A stretch of 40,170 nt of DNA from Arthrobacter mobilis (GCF_012395835.1 NZ_JAAZSQ010000009.1:80654-120823), one strand, 5' to 3'; shown: positions 1-11,118, counted from the stretch's first letter. Program-made: numbers and translations. The notes: generated by a model not told the origin, from the sequence alone.

Positions 1-9
1 GCTGGTTCC

Positions 10-1137
10 ATGACTGCCGGCAGCCGCCTGAGAGAGGCCCGCGCCTTCGCACGCAAACGGATCCGCGTGGGCCTGCGGCGCAGCCAAAGCTCCATCGGGC
101 CCGCGCTGCGGATCACGTTCTGCGCGGTCGGGGCCTACGTGGTGGCCGAACGCCTGCTGGGCCACCAGGGACCGATCTTCGCCGCCACCTCGGCGCTGAT
201 CGCCCTGGGCTTCGGCAAGGGGCCGCGCCTGCGCAAGGTGCTGGAAGTCGCCGTCGGCTGCACGCTGGGCATTGCCGTCGGCGACCTGCTCCTGCACGTG
301 CTAGGAGCCGGGATCTGGCAGGCCGGCGTCGTCATGCTGCTCTCCGTGCTGCTGGCCCGCTTCCTGGACAGCGGCGTGATCTTCACCACCCAGCTGGCCC
401 TGCAGTCCGCCCTCGTGATGCTGCTGCCGGCGCCGGCCGGCGGGCCGTTCACCCGCAGCCTCGACGCCGTCGTCGGCGGCGCCTTTGCGCTGCTGGTCAC
501 CATGCTGGTGCCCGGCGACCCGCGGACCGAACCGAAGATCCAGCTGCAGAAACTGCTCTCCGAACTGGCTGCCGTGCTCCGCGGCTGCGCCGCCGCGCTG
601 GCCCAGAGCGACGCGACCGCCGCCTGGCACGCGCTGGTCCGCGCCCGCAGCTCGCAGCCGCTGATCGACGAGGTGCGCAACAGTTTCACGAGTGCGCGCG
701 AGGTGGCCAGAATCGCCCCGGCCTACCGCCGGCACCGGGAGGAAGTGGTGGACCTGCACCGGGCGGCCGGCTGCATCGACCTGGCCATGCGCAACAGCCG
801 GGTCTTCTCCCGCCGGCTCACCTCCGCGATCAACCATGCGGCCATGTCGGACGAGGCCATCGATTCGCTGGCCGCCCTGCTGCAGGAGACGGCGGATGCC
901 GTGGACGTGCTGGCTGCCGGGCTCTCCGATCCGGACCCCGGGGCCCGGGAACGCAGGCTGCGGCACGCCCGCCAGGAGTTCGCCGACGTGGCCACCCGGC
1001 TGCATCCGCGTTCGCTGGGCGTGCAGACCCTGGAGGGCGAGGGGCTGGTGATGGTGTTCCGGCCGCTGATGGTGGACCTGCTCGAGGCCACCGGCCTGGC
1101 CCACGACGAGGCCGTCGACTACCTGCCCAGGTTGTAG
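10..1137 (+). CDS. FUSC-family (aromatic acid exporter-like) membrane protein
   Basis: The 375-residue product has an N-terminal membrane half with several hydrophobic helices between about residues 30 and 170, then a long soluble, helical, Arg/Ala-rich C-terminal half. This layout fits the FUSC / ArAE family of putative efflux proteins; the substrate cannot be read from sequence. The membrane block contains Gly-rich turns and ends at a charged GDPRTEP segment where the cytoplasmic domain begins. The nine bases before the ATG are open in the same frame and show no ribosome binding site, so the true start could lie upstream of the window. It is followed by radA after 57 bases. I am fairly sure of the family and unsure of the start. 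Confidence 0.75.
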   Translation: MTAGSRLREARAFARKRIRVGLRRSQSSIGPALRITFCAVGAYVVAERLLGHQGPIFAATSALIALGFGKGPRLRKVLEVAVGCTLGIAVGDLLLHVLGAGIWQAGVVMLLSVLLARFLDSGVIFTTQLALQSALVMLLPAPAGGPFTRSLDAVVGGAFALLVTMLVPGDPRTEPKIQLQKLLSELAAVLRGCAAALAQSDATAAWHALVRARSSQPLIDEVRNSFTSAREVARIAPAYRRHREEVVDLHRAAGCIDLAMRNSRVFSRRLTSAINHAAMSDEAIDSLAALLQETADAVDVLAAGLSDPDPGARERRLRHARQEFADVATRLHPRSLGVQTLEGEGLVMVFRPLMVDLLEATGLAHDEAVDYLPRL

Positions 1138-1182
1138 CCGGTGCCGCCGGTTCCCGCGTCCAATACTGTCCGAAGGCTCCGC

Positions 1183-1194
1183 TAGCCTGATTCC
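1183..1194 (+). promoter_or_regulatory. Leaderless-type -10 element of radA
   Basis: TAGCCT (1183-1188) lies six bases before the radA ATG and no Shine-Dalgarno sequence is present. A TANNNT hexamer at this distance puts the transcription start at the A of the start codon, the usual arrangement for leaderless actinobacterial genes. Inferred from spacing only. Confidence 0.5.
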
Positions 1195-2598
1195 ATGAGT
1201 TCGAAGTCCGCCCGTTCCAAGGCCCCCGCCTACCGCTGTGCCGAGTGCGGCTGGACCACCGTGAAGTGGGTGGGGCGGTGCGGCGAGTGCCAGGCCTGGG
1301 GAACCGTGGAGGAAACCGGCCAGGTCGCCGCGCGCACGACGGCGGCGGCCACCGTGGCCAGGCCGGCCCGGCGGATTGCCGAGGTGGACGCGACGAGCGC
1401 GGCCTTCCAGGCCACCGGCGTGGGCGAACTGGACCGGGTGCTCGGCGGCGGCCTGGTGCCCGGGGCCGTGATCCTGCTGGCCGGAGAGCCCGGCGTGGGC
1501 AAGTCCACCCTGCTGCTGGACGTCGCCGCCCGGGTGGCTTCAGCCGGCCGGGACGTGCTGTACGTAACCGGGGAGGAATCCGCCGCCCAGGTGAAGCTGC
1601 GGGCCGAGCGGATCGGCGCGGTCGCGGACTCGCTCTACCTGGCCGCCGAGACGGACCTGGGCATCGCGCTCGGGCACATCGAGCAGGTGGATCCGGCCCT
1701 GCTGGTGGTGGACTCGGTGCAGACCCTCAGCAGCGCCGCGGTGGAAGGGGCCGCCGGCGGGGTGACCCAGGTGCGCGAGGTGGCGGCGTCCCTGATCAAT
1801 GCCGCTAAGAACCGCAATATGGCCACGGTGCTGGTGGGCCATGTGACCAAGGACGGCTCGATCGCCGGCCCCCGGCTGCTGGAGCACCTGGTGGACGTGG
1901 TCTGCCAGTTCGACGGCGAACGCCACTCGAGGCTGCGCCTGGTCCGGGCCGTGAAGAACCGCTACGGCCCCACGGACGAGGTGGGCTGCTTCGACCTGAC
2001 CGAAGCCGGCATCGAGGGGCTGGCGGATCCGAGCGGGCTGTTCATCTCCCCGACCAGCACCCCGGTCTCGGGCACCTGCATCACGGTGACCCTGGAAGGC
2101 AGGCGGCCGCTGGTCGCCGAGGTCCAGGCCCTGCTGGCCGAGACCTCCAACGCACAGCCGCGCCGGGCCACCAGCGGGCTGGACTCCTCGCGGGTAGCCA
2201 TGATGATGGCGGTGCTGCAGCGCCGCGCCGCCATGTCCCTGCACAAGGACGACAGCTACGTGGCCACCGTGGGCGGGGTCAAGCTCAGCGAACCGGCCAC
2301 GGACCTGGCCACCGTGCTGGCCATCGCCTCGGCCAAGAACAACAAGCCCCTGCAGGCGCGGATGATCGCCTTCGGCGAGGTCGGCCTGGCCGGGGAGGTC
2401 CGCCCGGTGCCGGGCATCAACCGCCGGATCCTGGAGGCCGAACGCCTCGGCTTCCAGTACGCCATCGTGCCCGCCTCGCCCAACGGGGCCGGCCAGATCC
2501 CTCCGGGCTTCCGCGTGAAGGAAGTCCAGACCGTCGCCGAGGCGCTGGACCTGCTCTTCGCCGGCCCGTCCCGCTCCGGCCTGCGCAGCGCCGGCTAG
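1195..2598 (+). CDS. radA: DNA repair protein RadA
   Basis: RadA is a RecA-like DNA-dependent ATPase that processes recombination intermediates and promotes branch migration. The 467-residue product has the full family layout. A four-cysteine zinc finger is formed by C15, C18, C29 and C32. Walker A is GEPGVGKS at residues 97-104. The RadA signature is KNRYG at 254-258; most family members have KNRFG. The C-terminal third is Lon-protease-like, without evidence of peptidase function. The start has no ribosome binding site but has a -10 hexamer six bases upstream. disA follows on the same strand after 158 bases, a pairing also known in Firmicutes, and mutY is near by, so the context is DNA maintenance. 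Confidence 0.97.
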   Translation: MSSKSARSKAPAYRCAECGWTTVKWVGRCGECQAWGTVEETGQVAARTTAAATVARPARRIAEVDATSAAFQATGVGELDRVLGGGLVPGAVILLAGEPGVGKSTLLLDVAARVASAGRDVLYVTGEESAAQVKLRAERIGAVADSLYLAAETDLGIALGHIEQVDPALLVVDSVQTLSSAAVEGAAGGVTQVREVAASLINAAKNRNMATVLVGHVTKDGSIAGPRLLEHLVDVVCQFDGERHSRLRLVRAVKNRYGPTDEVGCFDLTEAGIEGLADPSGLFISPTSTPVSGTCITVTLEGRRPLVAEVQALLAETSNAQPRRATSGLDSSRVAMMMAVLQRRAAMSLHKDDSYVATVGGVKLSEPATDLATVLAIASAKNNKPLQARMIAFGEVGLAGEVRPVPGINRRILEAERLGFQYAIVPASPNGAGQIPPGFRVKEVQTVAEALDLLFAGPSRSGLRSAG

Positions 2599-2619
2599 GG
2601 CCGGGGGCAGCAGGGTCCC

Positions 2620-2643
2620 TCCGTGGCGCGCCAGCGCCACGGA
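2620..2643 (+). terminator. Hairpin after radA
   Basis: A perfect 10-base inverted repeat (TCCGTGGCGC / GCGCCACGGA) with a GCCA loop lies 21 bases after the radA stop. No T-run follows, so it is an L-shaped terminator or an mRNA-stabilising stem. It separates radA from disA. Confidence 0.55.
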
Positions 2644-2756
2644 AGGGCCGCCCCGGCCGCTAAGGCAAACACAGGCTGTCAATAGTATTCTGCCTAGTAG
2701 CTGTTCCCGCCGGGAGCGGCCCTGACCCATGCCCGCCTCCCCGAAGGAACCATTCC

Positions 2757-3830
2757 ATGGTCAAGAGCCCCGAGGACGCCCTCAAGGCTACCTTGGCGCG
2801 CGTTGCCCCCGGCACCGCGCTGCGCGACGGGCTCGAGCGCATCCTGCGCGGGCGCACCGGGGCGCTGATCGTGCTCGGCTACGACAAGCAGGTCGAGGCC
2901 ATGTGCAGCGGCGGGTTCGACATCGGCATCGGCTTCACCCCCACCCGGCTGCGCGAGCTGGCCAAGATGGACGGGGCCATCGTCTGCGACCGGGAAGCTG
3001 CCAGCATCGTCAAGGCCGCCGTCCAGCTGGTGCCGGATCCGTCCATCCCCACCCAGGAGTCGGGGACGCGCCACCGCACGGCCGAGCGCGTGGCCATCCA
3101 GACCGGCCTGCCGGTCATCTCGGTCAGCCAGTCCATGCAGATCATTGCCCTGTACGTGGCCGGCATCCGCCACGTGCTCGAAGGCTCCGAGCCGGTACTG
3201 GCCCGCGCCAACCAGGCCCTGGCCACGCTCGAACGCTACCGGGCCAGGCTGGACCAGGTCACCAATTCGCTCTCCGCTCTGGAGATCGAGGCCATGGTCA
3301 CGGTCCGCGACGTCGCGGTCACGCTGCAGCGTCAGGAGATGGTCCGGCGCATCTCCGAGGAAATCTCCCAGTACGTGCTTGAGCTCGGCGTCGACGGGCG
3401 CCTGCTCTCCCTCCAGCTGGACGAACTGACCTCGGGCCTGGGCCCGGACAGCGAAATGGTCCTGCGCGACTACGCGGACATCAAGGGCGGGGTGGACGTC
3501 GAGTCGGCGCTGGAGATGCTGCGCGGGTTCAGCTCAACCGACCTGATCGACCTGGGCCGCATCGCCAGCGTGGTGGGCTTCCGGCCCGGCATGGACTCCC
3601 TGGAGGCAGTGGTCCAGCCGCTGGGCTACCGGCTGCTGGCCGGCATCAAGTCCGTGCCGCGGGCGGTGGCCGACCGCCTCGTGAGCCACTTCGGCGGCCT
3701 GCAGCACCTGATGGCTGCCAATATCGACGACCTGATGGCCGTGGACGGCATCGGCGAGCAGCGCGCCCGGACGGTGCGCGAGGGGCTCTCCCGGATCGCC
3801 GAAACCAGCCTGCTCGACCGGTTCATCTAG
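2757..3830 (+). CDS. disA: DNA integrity scanning protein DisA, diadenylate cyclase
   Basis: DisA makes cyclic di-AMP from two ATP and stops doing so when it meets branched DNA, so it reports genome damage. The 357-residue product has the N-terminal DAC domain with the catalytic DGA motif at residues 72-74 and RHR at 105-107, a central helical spine, and a C-terminal helix-hairpin-helix DNA-binding region ending in a VDGIGEQRA-type turn. Both active-site motifs are intact. The ATG has a GAAGGAA ribosome binding site seven bases upstream. It lies downstream of radA; RadA is known to bind and inhibit DisA in other bacteria. Its end is convergent with an unknown membrane protein. Confidence 0.97.
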   Translation: MVKSPEDALKATLARVAPGTALRDGLERILRGRTGALIVLGYDKQVEAMCSGGFDIGIGFTPTRLRELAKMDGAIVCDREAASIVKAAVQLVPDPSIPTQESGTRHRTAERVAIQTGLPVISVSQSMQIIALYVAGIRHVLEGSEPVLARANQALATLERYRARLDQVTNSLSALEIEAMVTVRDVAVTLQRQEMVRRISEEISQYVLELGVDGRLLSLQLDELTSGLGPDSEMVLRDYADIKGGVDVESALEMLRGFSSTDLIDLGRIASVVGFRPGMDSLEAVVQPLGYRLLAGIKSVPRAVADRLVSHFGGLQHLMAANIDDLMAVDGIGEQRARTVREGLSRIAETSLLDRFI

Positions 3831-3880
3831 CCGGCCGGACGGGCCCTGTCCCCTCCGGCCGGTTACCGTCCGGCCGGTTA
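3831..3880. repeat. Triple CCGGCCGG repeat between convergent genes
   Basis: The self-complementary octamer CCGGCCGG occurs at 3831-3838, 3855-3862 and 3870-3877. The last two are part of a 12-base direct repeat TCCGGCCGGTTA with a 15-base period. Any two copies can pair, so this probably ends transcription from both directions. Confidence 0.5.
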
Positions 3881-3884
3881 AAGG

Positions 3885-4577
3885 TCAGCGCAGCTCGAAG
3901 ACTGCCTTGTTGCTGGTCCGTTCATCCAGCTTGGTCACCAGCACGTAGGTTCCCGGCTGGGGATTGGCCTCGACCGGGGTGCAGCCCGGGGCGCTGCGGT
4001 TGCGCTGCCAGGTGAACTGCGCCCGTTCGCTCTTGCCCGGCTCGATGGTCAGCAGCAGCTCGCCCGGGTCCACCTCGCAGTCCTTGGAGGAGAAGATCCT
4101 GTCCTCGCCGCTGGTGACCACGAATTCCATCGCATCGGTGCCGACGTTCAGCTCGCAGGGGAAGTCGCCTTCGTTGGCCACTTCCATGATCAGCAGCGGG
4201 TTGCTGCCGGGGCCGTAGGCCTGCTGGTCCGTGGACGCGCGCAGCACCACCTGGGACTCCGGGCAGGCCGACGCCGGCCCGGTGGAGGCACCGGGGGCAG
4301 GCTGCGCCGGCGGAGCCGTCCCGGGTCCGGGTTCCGGCACGGCGGCGGCCGGCCGGTCGGGGCCGAAGAGGCTGGCGACCCAGAAGCCGGTGCCCGCAAG
4401 CAGCGCCAGCACCAGCACCGCCAGCACCAGGACGGCGAGCCGGCGCCGCCGGTAGACGGCAGGACTGTTCCGGGCCACGATCCGGGGCGCACCGGTTCCG
4501 GAACCGGAGGCCGGGGACCGCCGGGAAGCGGGTGTGCCGCCGCGTCCGCGCGCCGGACCGCCTCCGTTTCCTGCCAT
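3885..4577 (-). CDS. Unknown single-pass membrane-anchored extracytoplasmic protein
   Basis: I do not recognise a named family. The 230-residue product starts with a Gly/Arg/Ser-rich cytoplasmic tail, has an RRRR stop at 43-46 and one strong membrane helix at about 47-70. A Pro/Ala/Gly-rich linker of roughly 40 residues follows, then a compact domain with four conserved-looking cysteines. The last domain resembles small all-beta, DUF4232-like or Ig-like extracellular domains: it has regular hydrophobic alternation and a final beta-strand-like FELR. That fold assignment is a guess. The gene is divergent from mutY and convergent with disA. It has no ribosome binding site; TAGCCT stands six bases before the ATG. 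Confidence 0.75.
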   Translation of the reverse strand: MAGNGGGPARGRGGTPASRRSPASGSGTGAPRIVARNSPAVYRRRRLAVLVLAVLVLALLAGTGFWVASLFGPDRPAAAVPEPGPGTAPPAQPAPGASTGPASACPESQVVLRASTDQQAYGPGSNPLLIMEVANEGDFPCELNVGTDAMEFVVTSGEDRIFSSKDCEVDPGELLLTIEPGKSERAQFTWQRNRSAPGCTPVEANPQPGTYVLVTKLDERTSNKAVFELR

Positions 4578-4589
4578 GCCTTAAGGCTA
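4578..4589 (-). promoter_or_regulatory. Leaderless-type -10 element of the 3885-4577 gene
   Basis: Reading the minus strand, TAGCCT (4589-4584) is followed by TAAGGC and then the ATG. The hexamer and the six-base spacing are identical to radA, and no ribosome binding site is present. Confidence 0.5.
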
Positions 4590-4662
4590 AGGATTCAAGG
4601 GCCCGGGGAGCGCCGCACCACGCCGGGCAGTACAGTATTGGTGACCAGATGCTAGGAGGCCC

Positions 4663-5658
4663 ATGCCTGTCCCCGCCCCGCGTGCCGCCGTACCGGCCGG
4701 CGCGGCGCCGGCTCTCCCCGATGCCGGCCTGCTGCACCGCCGGATTGCCGCCTGGTTCGACGCCGCCGCCCGGCCGCTGCCCTGGCGGGAACCGGGCTGC
4801 GGGCCCTGGGGCGTTATGGTCAGCGAATTCATGCTGCAGCAGACTCCGGTTTCCCGGGTGCTGCCGGTATGGGAGCAGTGGATGCAGCGCTGGCCGTCCC
4901 CGGCGGCGCTGGCCGCCGAACCCAGCGGCGAGGCGGTGCGGGCCTGGGGCCGGCTGGGCTACCCGCGGCGGGCGCTGCGGCTGCACGCCGCCGCGGCGGC
5001 CATCGTCGAAAACCACGGCGGCGCGGTGCCGCGGACCTACCCGGAACTGCTCGCGCTGCCGGGGGTGGGCACCTACACGGCGGCCGCGATCGCCTCCTTC
5101 GCCTTCGATGCCCCGGAAACCGTGGTGGACACGAACATCCGCCGGGTGCACGCCCGGCTGGTCAGCGGCGAGGCGCTGCCGGCGCCGTCGCTCACGGCCG
5201 CGGAGATGCGGCTGGCCCAGGCCCTGATGCCCGGTGAGACCGGCGCCAAGGCCTGGAACGCCGGCGTGATGGAACTGGGCGCGCTCATCTGCACCGCCCG
5301 GTCGCCCAAATGCGGACAGTGCCCGGTACTGGATGAATGCGCCTGGGTGGCCGCCGGGCGGCCGGAACCGCGCCACGTGCCCAGGGGCCAGGCCTGGGCG
5401 GGGACCGACCGGCAGGTGCGCGGGGCGATGATGGCGGTGCTGCGCAAGGCGACGGCGCCGGTCCTGCCCGGGCTGCTGCTCGGTTCGGTGGACCTGGTCA
5501 CCGCCGGCACGGCGGAATCCCCCGGCGGCGTCCAGGCCGAGCTGAACCGGCTGCGCCAGCTGAACGCCAGCGACGAGCAGCTGGCCCGCTGCCTGGACGG
5601 GCTGCTGGCGGACGGCCTCGCCGAGGCGTCCCCGGCCGGCGTCCGGCTGCCGGCCTGA
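4663..5658 (+). CDS. mutY: A/G-specific adenine DNA glycosylase MutY
   Basis: MutY removes adenine mispaired with 8-oxoguanine or guanine. The 331-residue product has the catalytic glutamate E55 in SEFMLQQTP, the helix-hairpin-helix LPGVGTYTAAAIA from residue 132, the catalytic aspartate D156 in VVDTNIRRVH, and the iron-sulphur loop C210-x6-C217-x2-C220-x5-C226. The residues after the cluster form a short C-terminal domain, less like the NUDIX-type domain of E. coli MutY, as is common in actinobacteria. AGGAGG lies three to four bases before the ATG. A TACAGT -10-like hexamer at 4631-4636 serves the plus side of the divergent region. Confidence 0.96.
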   Translation: MPVPAPRAAVPAGAAPALPDAGLLHRRIAAWFDAAARPLPWREPGCGPWGVMVSEFMLQQTPVSRVLPVWEQWMQRWPSPAALAAEPSGEAVRAWGRLGYPRRALRLHAAAAAIVENHGGAVPRTYPELLALPGVGTYTAAAIASFAFDAPETVVDTNIRRVHARLVSGEALPAPSLTAAEMRLAQALMPGETGAKAWNAGVMELGALICTARSPKCGQCPVLDECAWVAAGRPEPRHVPRGQAWAGTDRQVRGAMMAVLRKATAPVLPGLLLGSVDLVTAGTAESPGGVQAELNRLRQLNASDEQLARCLDGLLADGLAEASPAGVRLPA

Positions 5659-5684
5659 GCGTGGCTGCCGGGCCTTCCGGCCCC

Positions 5685-5690
5685 TAAGAT
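5685..5690 (+). promoter_or_regulatory. Possible -10 element of the lipoprotein gene
   Basis: TAAGAT ends nine bases before the ATG at 5700 and no ribosome binding site is present. Transcription would start about three bases before the ATG, giving an almost leaderless message. Weaker than the six-base cases in this window. Confidence 0.35.
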
Positions 5691-5699
5691 GAGCGCATT

Positions 5700-6272
5700 A
5701 TGAACGTGCCCGCCCCAGGCCGGAGGCACCCGGGCCGCAAGCTCCGGCTGCAGCTGGCGGCCGCCGCCGTCCTGTGGCTCGCCGCCTGCGGCCAGCCCGG
5801 CGGCACCGGCCGGGCCTGCACCGAAATCGCCGCCCTGCGCGGGGTCTCGCTCACCGTCGCCGCCGACACTGCGGCAGCGGTCCGCAGCGTGCAGCTGCGG
5901 CTCTGCCAGCAGGGCAGGTGCACGACAGCGGAGCCCAGGCTCTTCCCCGGCAGCACGGCGGTGGGCGGGCAGTGCGCACCGGCCAGCGGCCCCGGGAGCG
6001 CGGACGCCGAGCGGCCCTGCTCGGCAACCATGAGCCCGGACGGGACGCTGGCCGGCTTCGCCGAGGTCCCTGCCCTGGCCGCCGGCCCGGTCCAGGTCAG
6101 CGCCGCCGTCACCGCCCCGGACGGCTCCCGGCGCACGTACGGGCCGCTGTCCGCCGAGGCGGCCCTGGCCTACCCCAACGGCCCGCAGTGCCCGGGAGCG
6201 GCGCCGCAGCTGGCCCTGCTCCTCGGCCCCGCCGGCCTCCAGCCCTCCCCCGCGCCACAAGCCGGCCGGTAG
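5700..6272 (+). CDS. Unknown lipoprotein
   Basis: I do not recognise the family. The 190-residue product has an Arg/Lys-rich n-region, a hydrophobic stretch at about 17-27 and a lipobox LAAC with the lipidated cysteine at C30, so it should be attached to the outer face of the membrane. The mature part carries about six further cysteines and is Pro/Ala/Gly rich, with beta-like alternation in the segment that contains VQVSAAVTAPDGS. The C-terminus is low-complexity. The gene follows mutY by 41 bases and is convergent with the S9 peptidase. No enzyme motif is visible. Confidence 0.72.
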   Translation: MNVPAPGRRHPGRKLRLQLAAAAVLWLAACGQPGGTGRACTEIAALRGVSLTVAADTAAAVRSVQLRLCQQGRCTTAEPRLFPGSTAVGGQCAPASGPGSADAERPCSATMSPDGTLAGFAEVPALAAGPVQVSAAVTAPDGSRRTYGPLSAEAALAYPNGPQCPGAAPQLALLLGPAGLQPSPAPQAGR

Positions 6273-6313
6273 TTGCCCGGCAGCTATCGCCCGCTGTCCA
6301 CCGGGTGCGGGAG

Positions 6314-8458
6314 TTAGAGTCCCAGTTCGGGCGGCAGGCCGGTATCCCGGCCGAGCACGTGCCGGGCCAGGAAGTGCTCGACGACCGCGTACCAGACGCG
6401 CGCGTGCTGCGGGCTGAGCACCCAGTGGTTCTCGTCCGGGAAGTACAGGAAACGGTGCGCCGTGCCGTCCTGGCCGTCCGCCGGCAGGCCCGAGCGCGAG
6501 AGCAGTTCGTACCAAAGCCGCAGGCCCTCCCCGATCGGGACCCGGTAGTCCTTGTCCCCGTGGATCACCAGCATCGGCGTGCGGATCTGCCCGACGTGCA
6601 GGTGCGGGGAATTGGCTTCCGCCATGGCGGCCGTCATTTCCTTCTCCCAATAGGTGGACACGTCGGTGGTGGGGCCGAACTGGTCCAGCGCCCACAGGCT
6701 CGCGTGGCTGACGATGGCCCGGAACCTGTCCGTGTGCCCGGCGATCCAGTTGGCCATATAGCCGCCGAAGGATCCGCCCATGGCCGCGGTGCGCCCGGCG
6801 TCGATGTCCGGGCGCTTCACTGCCTCGTCGGTGACGGCCATCAGGTCCGTGTACGGTTCCTGGCCCCACCTGCCCCAGCCGCGGCGCACGAAATCCCTGC
6901 CGTAGCCGGTGGACAGGGCCGGATCCGGCAGCAGCACCGCGTAGCCGCGGGCGGCCAGGACCCACGGGCACCAGCGCCAGTTCCAGGCGTTCCAGGAGCC
7001 GAGCGGGCCGCCGTGCACCCACAACAGCAGCGGGACCGGATCCGCGGCGGAGGCCTCCGCCGGCAGGACCAGCCAGGCGCGCACCCGGGTACCGTCCGGC
7101 GCGCCGGCTTCGACTTCCTCCAACCGGCCGGGCAGCTGCGGCCGGTCCGCCGGCGAGGGCAGCGGCTCGGTCCGGCCGGTGGCCAGGTCGATGCGCACCG
7201 GCTCGGGCGGGAACAGGTAGCTGCTGCGCAGCGCGTAGGCGTACCGGCCGTCCGGGCTGACGACGACGTCGCTGTAGGCCGCGTCGTCGGCGGTGACCCG
7301 GCGGACGGCGCCGGAGGAGGCATCCACCAGGAACACCGGCGTCCTGCCGTCCTCGTCGGCGGTCACCACCACCGCCGAGCCGTCCGGCAGCCAGCCTGCC
7401 GGGCTGGGCCAGCGGTCCCATTCGGCGGCGAGCGGGGTGAACTCCCCGCCGGCCAGGGGCACCAGCCCGAGCGCGACCTCCGGGATGCGCTCCGGCCCCG
7501 GGATCAGTTCGCGGACCACGACGGCGGTGGTGCCGTCCGGGCTGACCGGGCCCGGCTGGTAGTCGGCGTCGGCGCTGTCGAGCAGGATGTGCCGGCCGCC
7601 GGTGGCCGTGTCCACCGCCGCCAGTACGCTGCGCGTGTCGCCCCGACCCAGCGGGATGCGGAACCCGGTCAGCAGCGTGCCGCCGTCCGGGCTCAGCACC
7701 GCACCGGTCTCCAGCAGTGCCGCACCGGCGTCCGGGGTGATGTTGCGCAGCCGCAGCGGCGGCTGCGCGTCGGTGGTGCCGGGCAGGCCGGCGTCGTCCG
7801 GTCCGGGCTCCGGTTCCAGGACGAAGTGCCGGGTTTGGGACGGGCCGAGGTCGCGGTCCCAGAAGCGCACCGGATAGCCGGAGTGCAGGATGGCGCCGAC
7901 CTTCCGGTCCTTGCGTGCCTTGCGCCGGTCGGCGTCGTCCTGCTCGTCCGCAGAGCCGGCCAGCACCTCGGCGGTGACCACCACGGTGTCCGCGTCCCGG
8001 GCAGCCCAAACCGCGCCGACGCCGCCGGGCCGGGAGAGCAGCAGGGAGCCTTCCCCGCCGGCGGCGGGGAGCACCCACAGGGCGGCGGGCGTGTCCTCCC
8101 CGTCCGCTTCGGCGTCCGGTCCGGGGCGGGCCGAGGTGAACAGCAGGTCCCCGTTGCGCGCGAAGGCGGCACCGGCCTCCCCCTTGGCGCTGCGGGTGAG
8201 CCGCCGCGCCGGCTGCACGCCCGCGGGGTCCAGTTCCCACAGGGCGGTGGTGTAGCCGGTTGCCTTGCTGTCCAGCGTGGTGACGGCGGTGACCAGCCGG
8301 GTCCCGTCCGCGCTCAGGGCCAGGGTGCTCAGCCGCGGCAGGGCGATGTAGTGCTCCAAATCGTGGAACGGCGTGGCCGGGCGGGCGGCTGCGGCGGACT
8401 GCGCTGTCTGCTGCCTCCGGCCCCCGGCCTGGTTGGAAATAACCGTTTCAGAAGTCAT
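6314..8458 (-). CDS. S9 family prolyl-oligopeptidase-like serine peptidase
   Basis: The 714-residue protein has an N-terminal beta-propeller region with repeated SPDG-type blades and a C-terminal alpha/beta-hydrolase domain. The triad is visible: S563 in GGSFGGY, D637 in HGDKDYRVP and H678 in DENHWVL. This fits the acylaminoacyl-peptidase / dipeptidyl-peptidase branch of S9, which cleaves short peptides; the exact specificity is unknown. There is no signal peptide, so it is probably cytoplasmic. I chose the ATG at 8458 because the same frame continues upstream only into shadow sequence, and because TATGAT lies exactly six bases before this ATG. It lies downstream of clpC but is separated from it by a strong terminator, so it is transcribed on its own. 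Confidence 0.92.
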   Translation of the reverse strand: MTSETVISNQAGGRRQQTAQSAAAARPATPFHDLEHYIALPRLSTLALSADGTRLVTAVTTLDSKATGYTTALWELDPAGVQPARRLTRSAKGEAGAAFARNGDLLFTSARPGPDAEADGEDTPAALWVLPAAGGEGSLLLSRPGGVGAVWAARDADTVVVTAEVLAGSADEQDDADRRKARKDRKVGAILHSGYPVRFWDRDLGPSQTRHFVLEPEPGPDDAGLPGTTDAQPPLRLRNITPDAGAALLETGAVLSPDGGTLLTGFRIPLGRGDTRSVLAAVDTATGGRHILLDSADADYQPGPVSPDGTTAVVVRELIPGPERIPEVALGLVPLAGGEFTPLAAEWDRWPSPAGWLPDGSAVVVTADEDGRTPVFLVDASSGAVRRVTADDAAYSDVVVSPDGRYAYALRSSYLFPPEPVRIDLATGRTEPLPSPADRPQLPGRLEEVEAGAPDGTRVRAWLVLPAEASAADPVPLLLWVHGGPLGSWNAWNWRWCPWVLAARGYAVLLPDPALSTGYGRDFVRRGWGRWGQEPYTDLMAVTDEAVKRPDIDAGRTAAMGGSFGGYMANWIAGHTDRFRAIVSHASLWALDQFGPTTDVSTYWEKEMTAAMAEANSPHLHVGQIRTPMLVIHGDKDYRVPIGEGLRLWYELLSRSGLPADGQDGTAHRFLYFPDENHWVLSPQHARVWYAVVEHFLARHVLGRDTGLPPELGL

Positions 8459-8470
8459 GCGGCCATCATA
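8459..8470 (-). promoter_or_regulatory. Leaderless-type -10 element of the S9 peptidase
   Basis: On the minus strand TATGAT (8470-8465) is followed by GGCCGC and then the ATG at 8458. No ribosome binding site is present, so the message is probably leaderless. This is the closest match to TATAAT among the leaderless candidates here. Confidence 0.55.
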
Positions 8471-8487
8471 GCCGCGGGGCATGAAAG

Positions 8488-8527
8488 AGCAGGCCGGAAC
8501 CCCGGTGGTCCGGGGCTCCGGCCTGCT
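8488..8527 (-). terminator. clpC terminator
   Basis: A hairpin with an 11-base outer stem (AGCAGGCCGGA / TCCGGCCTGCT) and a six-base inner stem (CCCCGG / CCGGGG) around TGGT, with one A-C mismatch between them. It lies 25 bases after the clpC stop and is followed on the minus strand by CTTTC. It is the best intrinsic terminator in this part of the window. Confidence 0.8.
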
Positions 8528-8552
8528 GCGCAGCGGCTGGGGCGTGGAGGTG

Positions 8553-11054
<2,502 letters not shown>

Positions 11055-11118
11055 CTCGCACACTCCTAGCTACTGCGTACTTTGATGCTACGTGCCCGGG
11101 AAGCGATTGTGAGGGCCT

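Noticed and set aside
5073-8240. Very long minus-strand open frame (over 1000 codons) through mutY, the lipoprotein and the S9 peptidase
   Set aside because: It is rich in Arg, Gly and Ala with no domain, crosses several genes with clear motifs, and is a GC-driven shadow frame.
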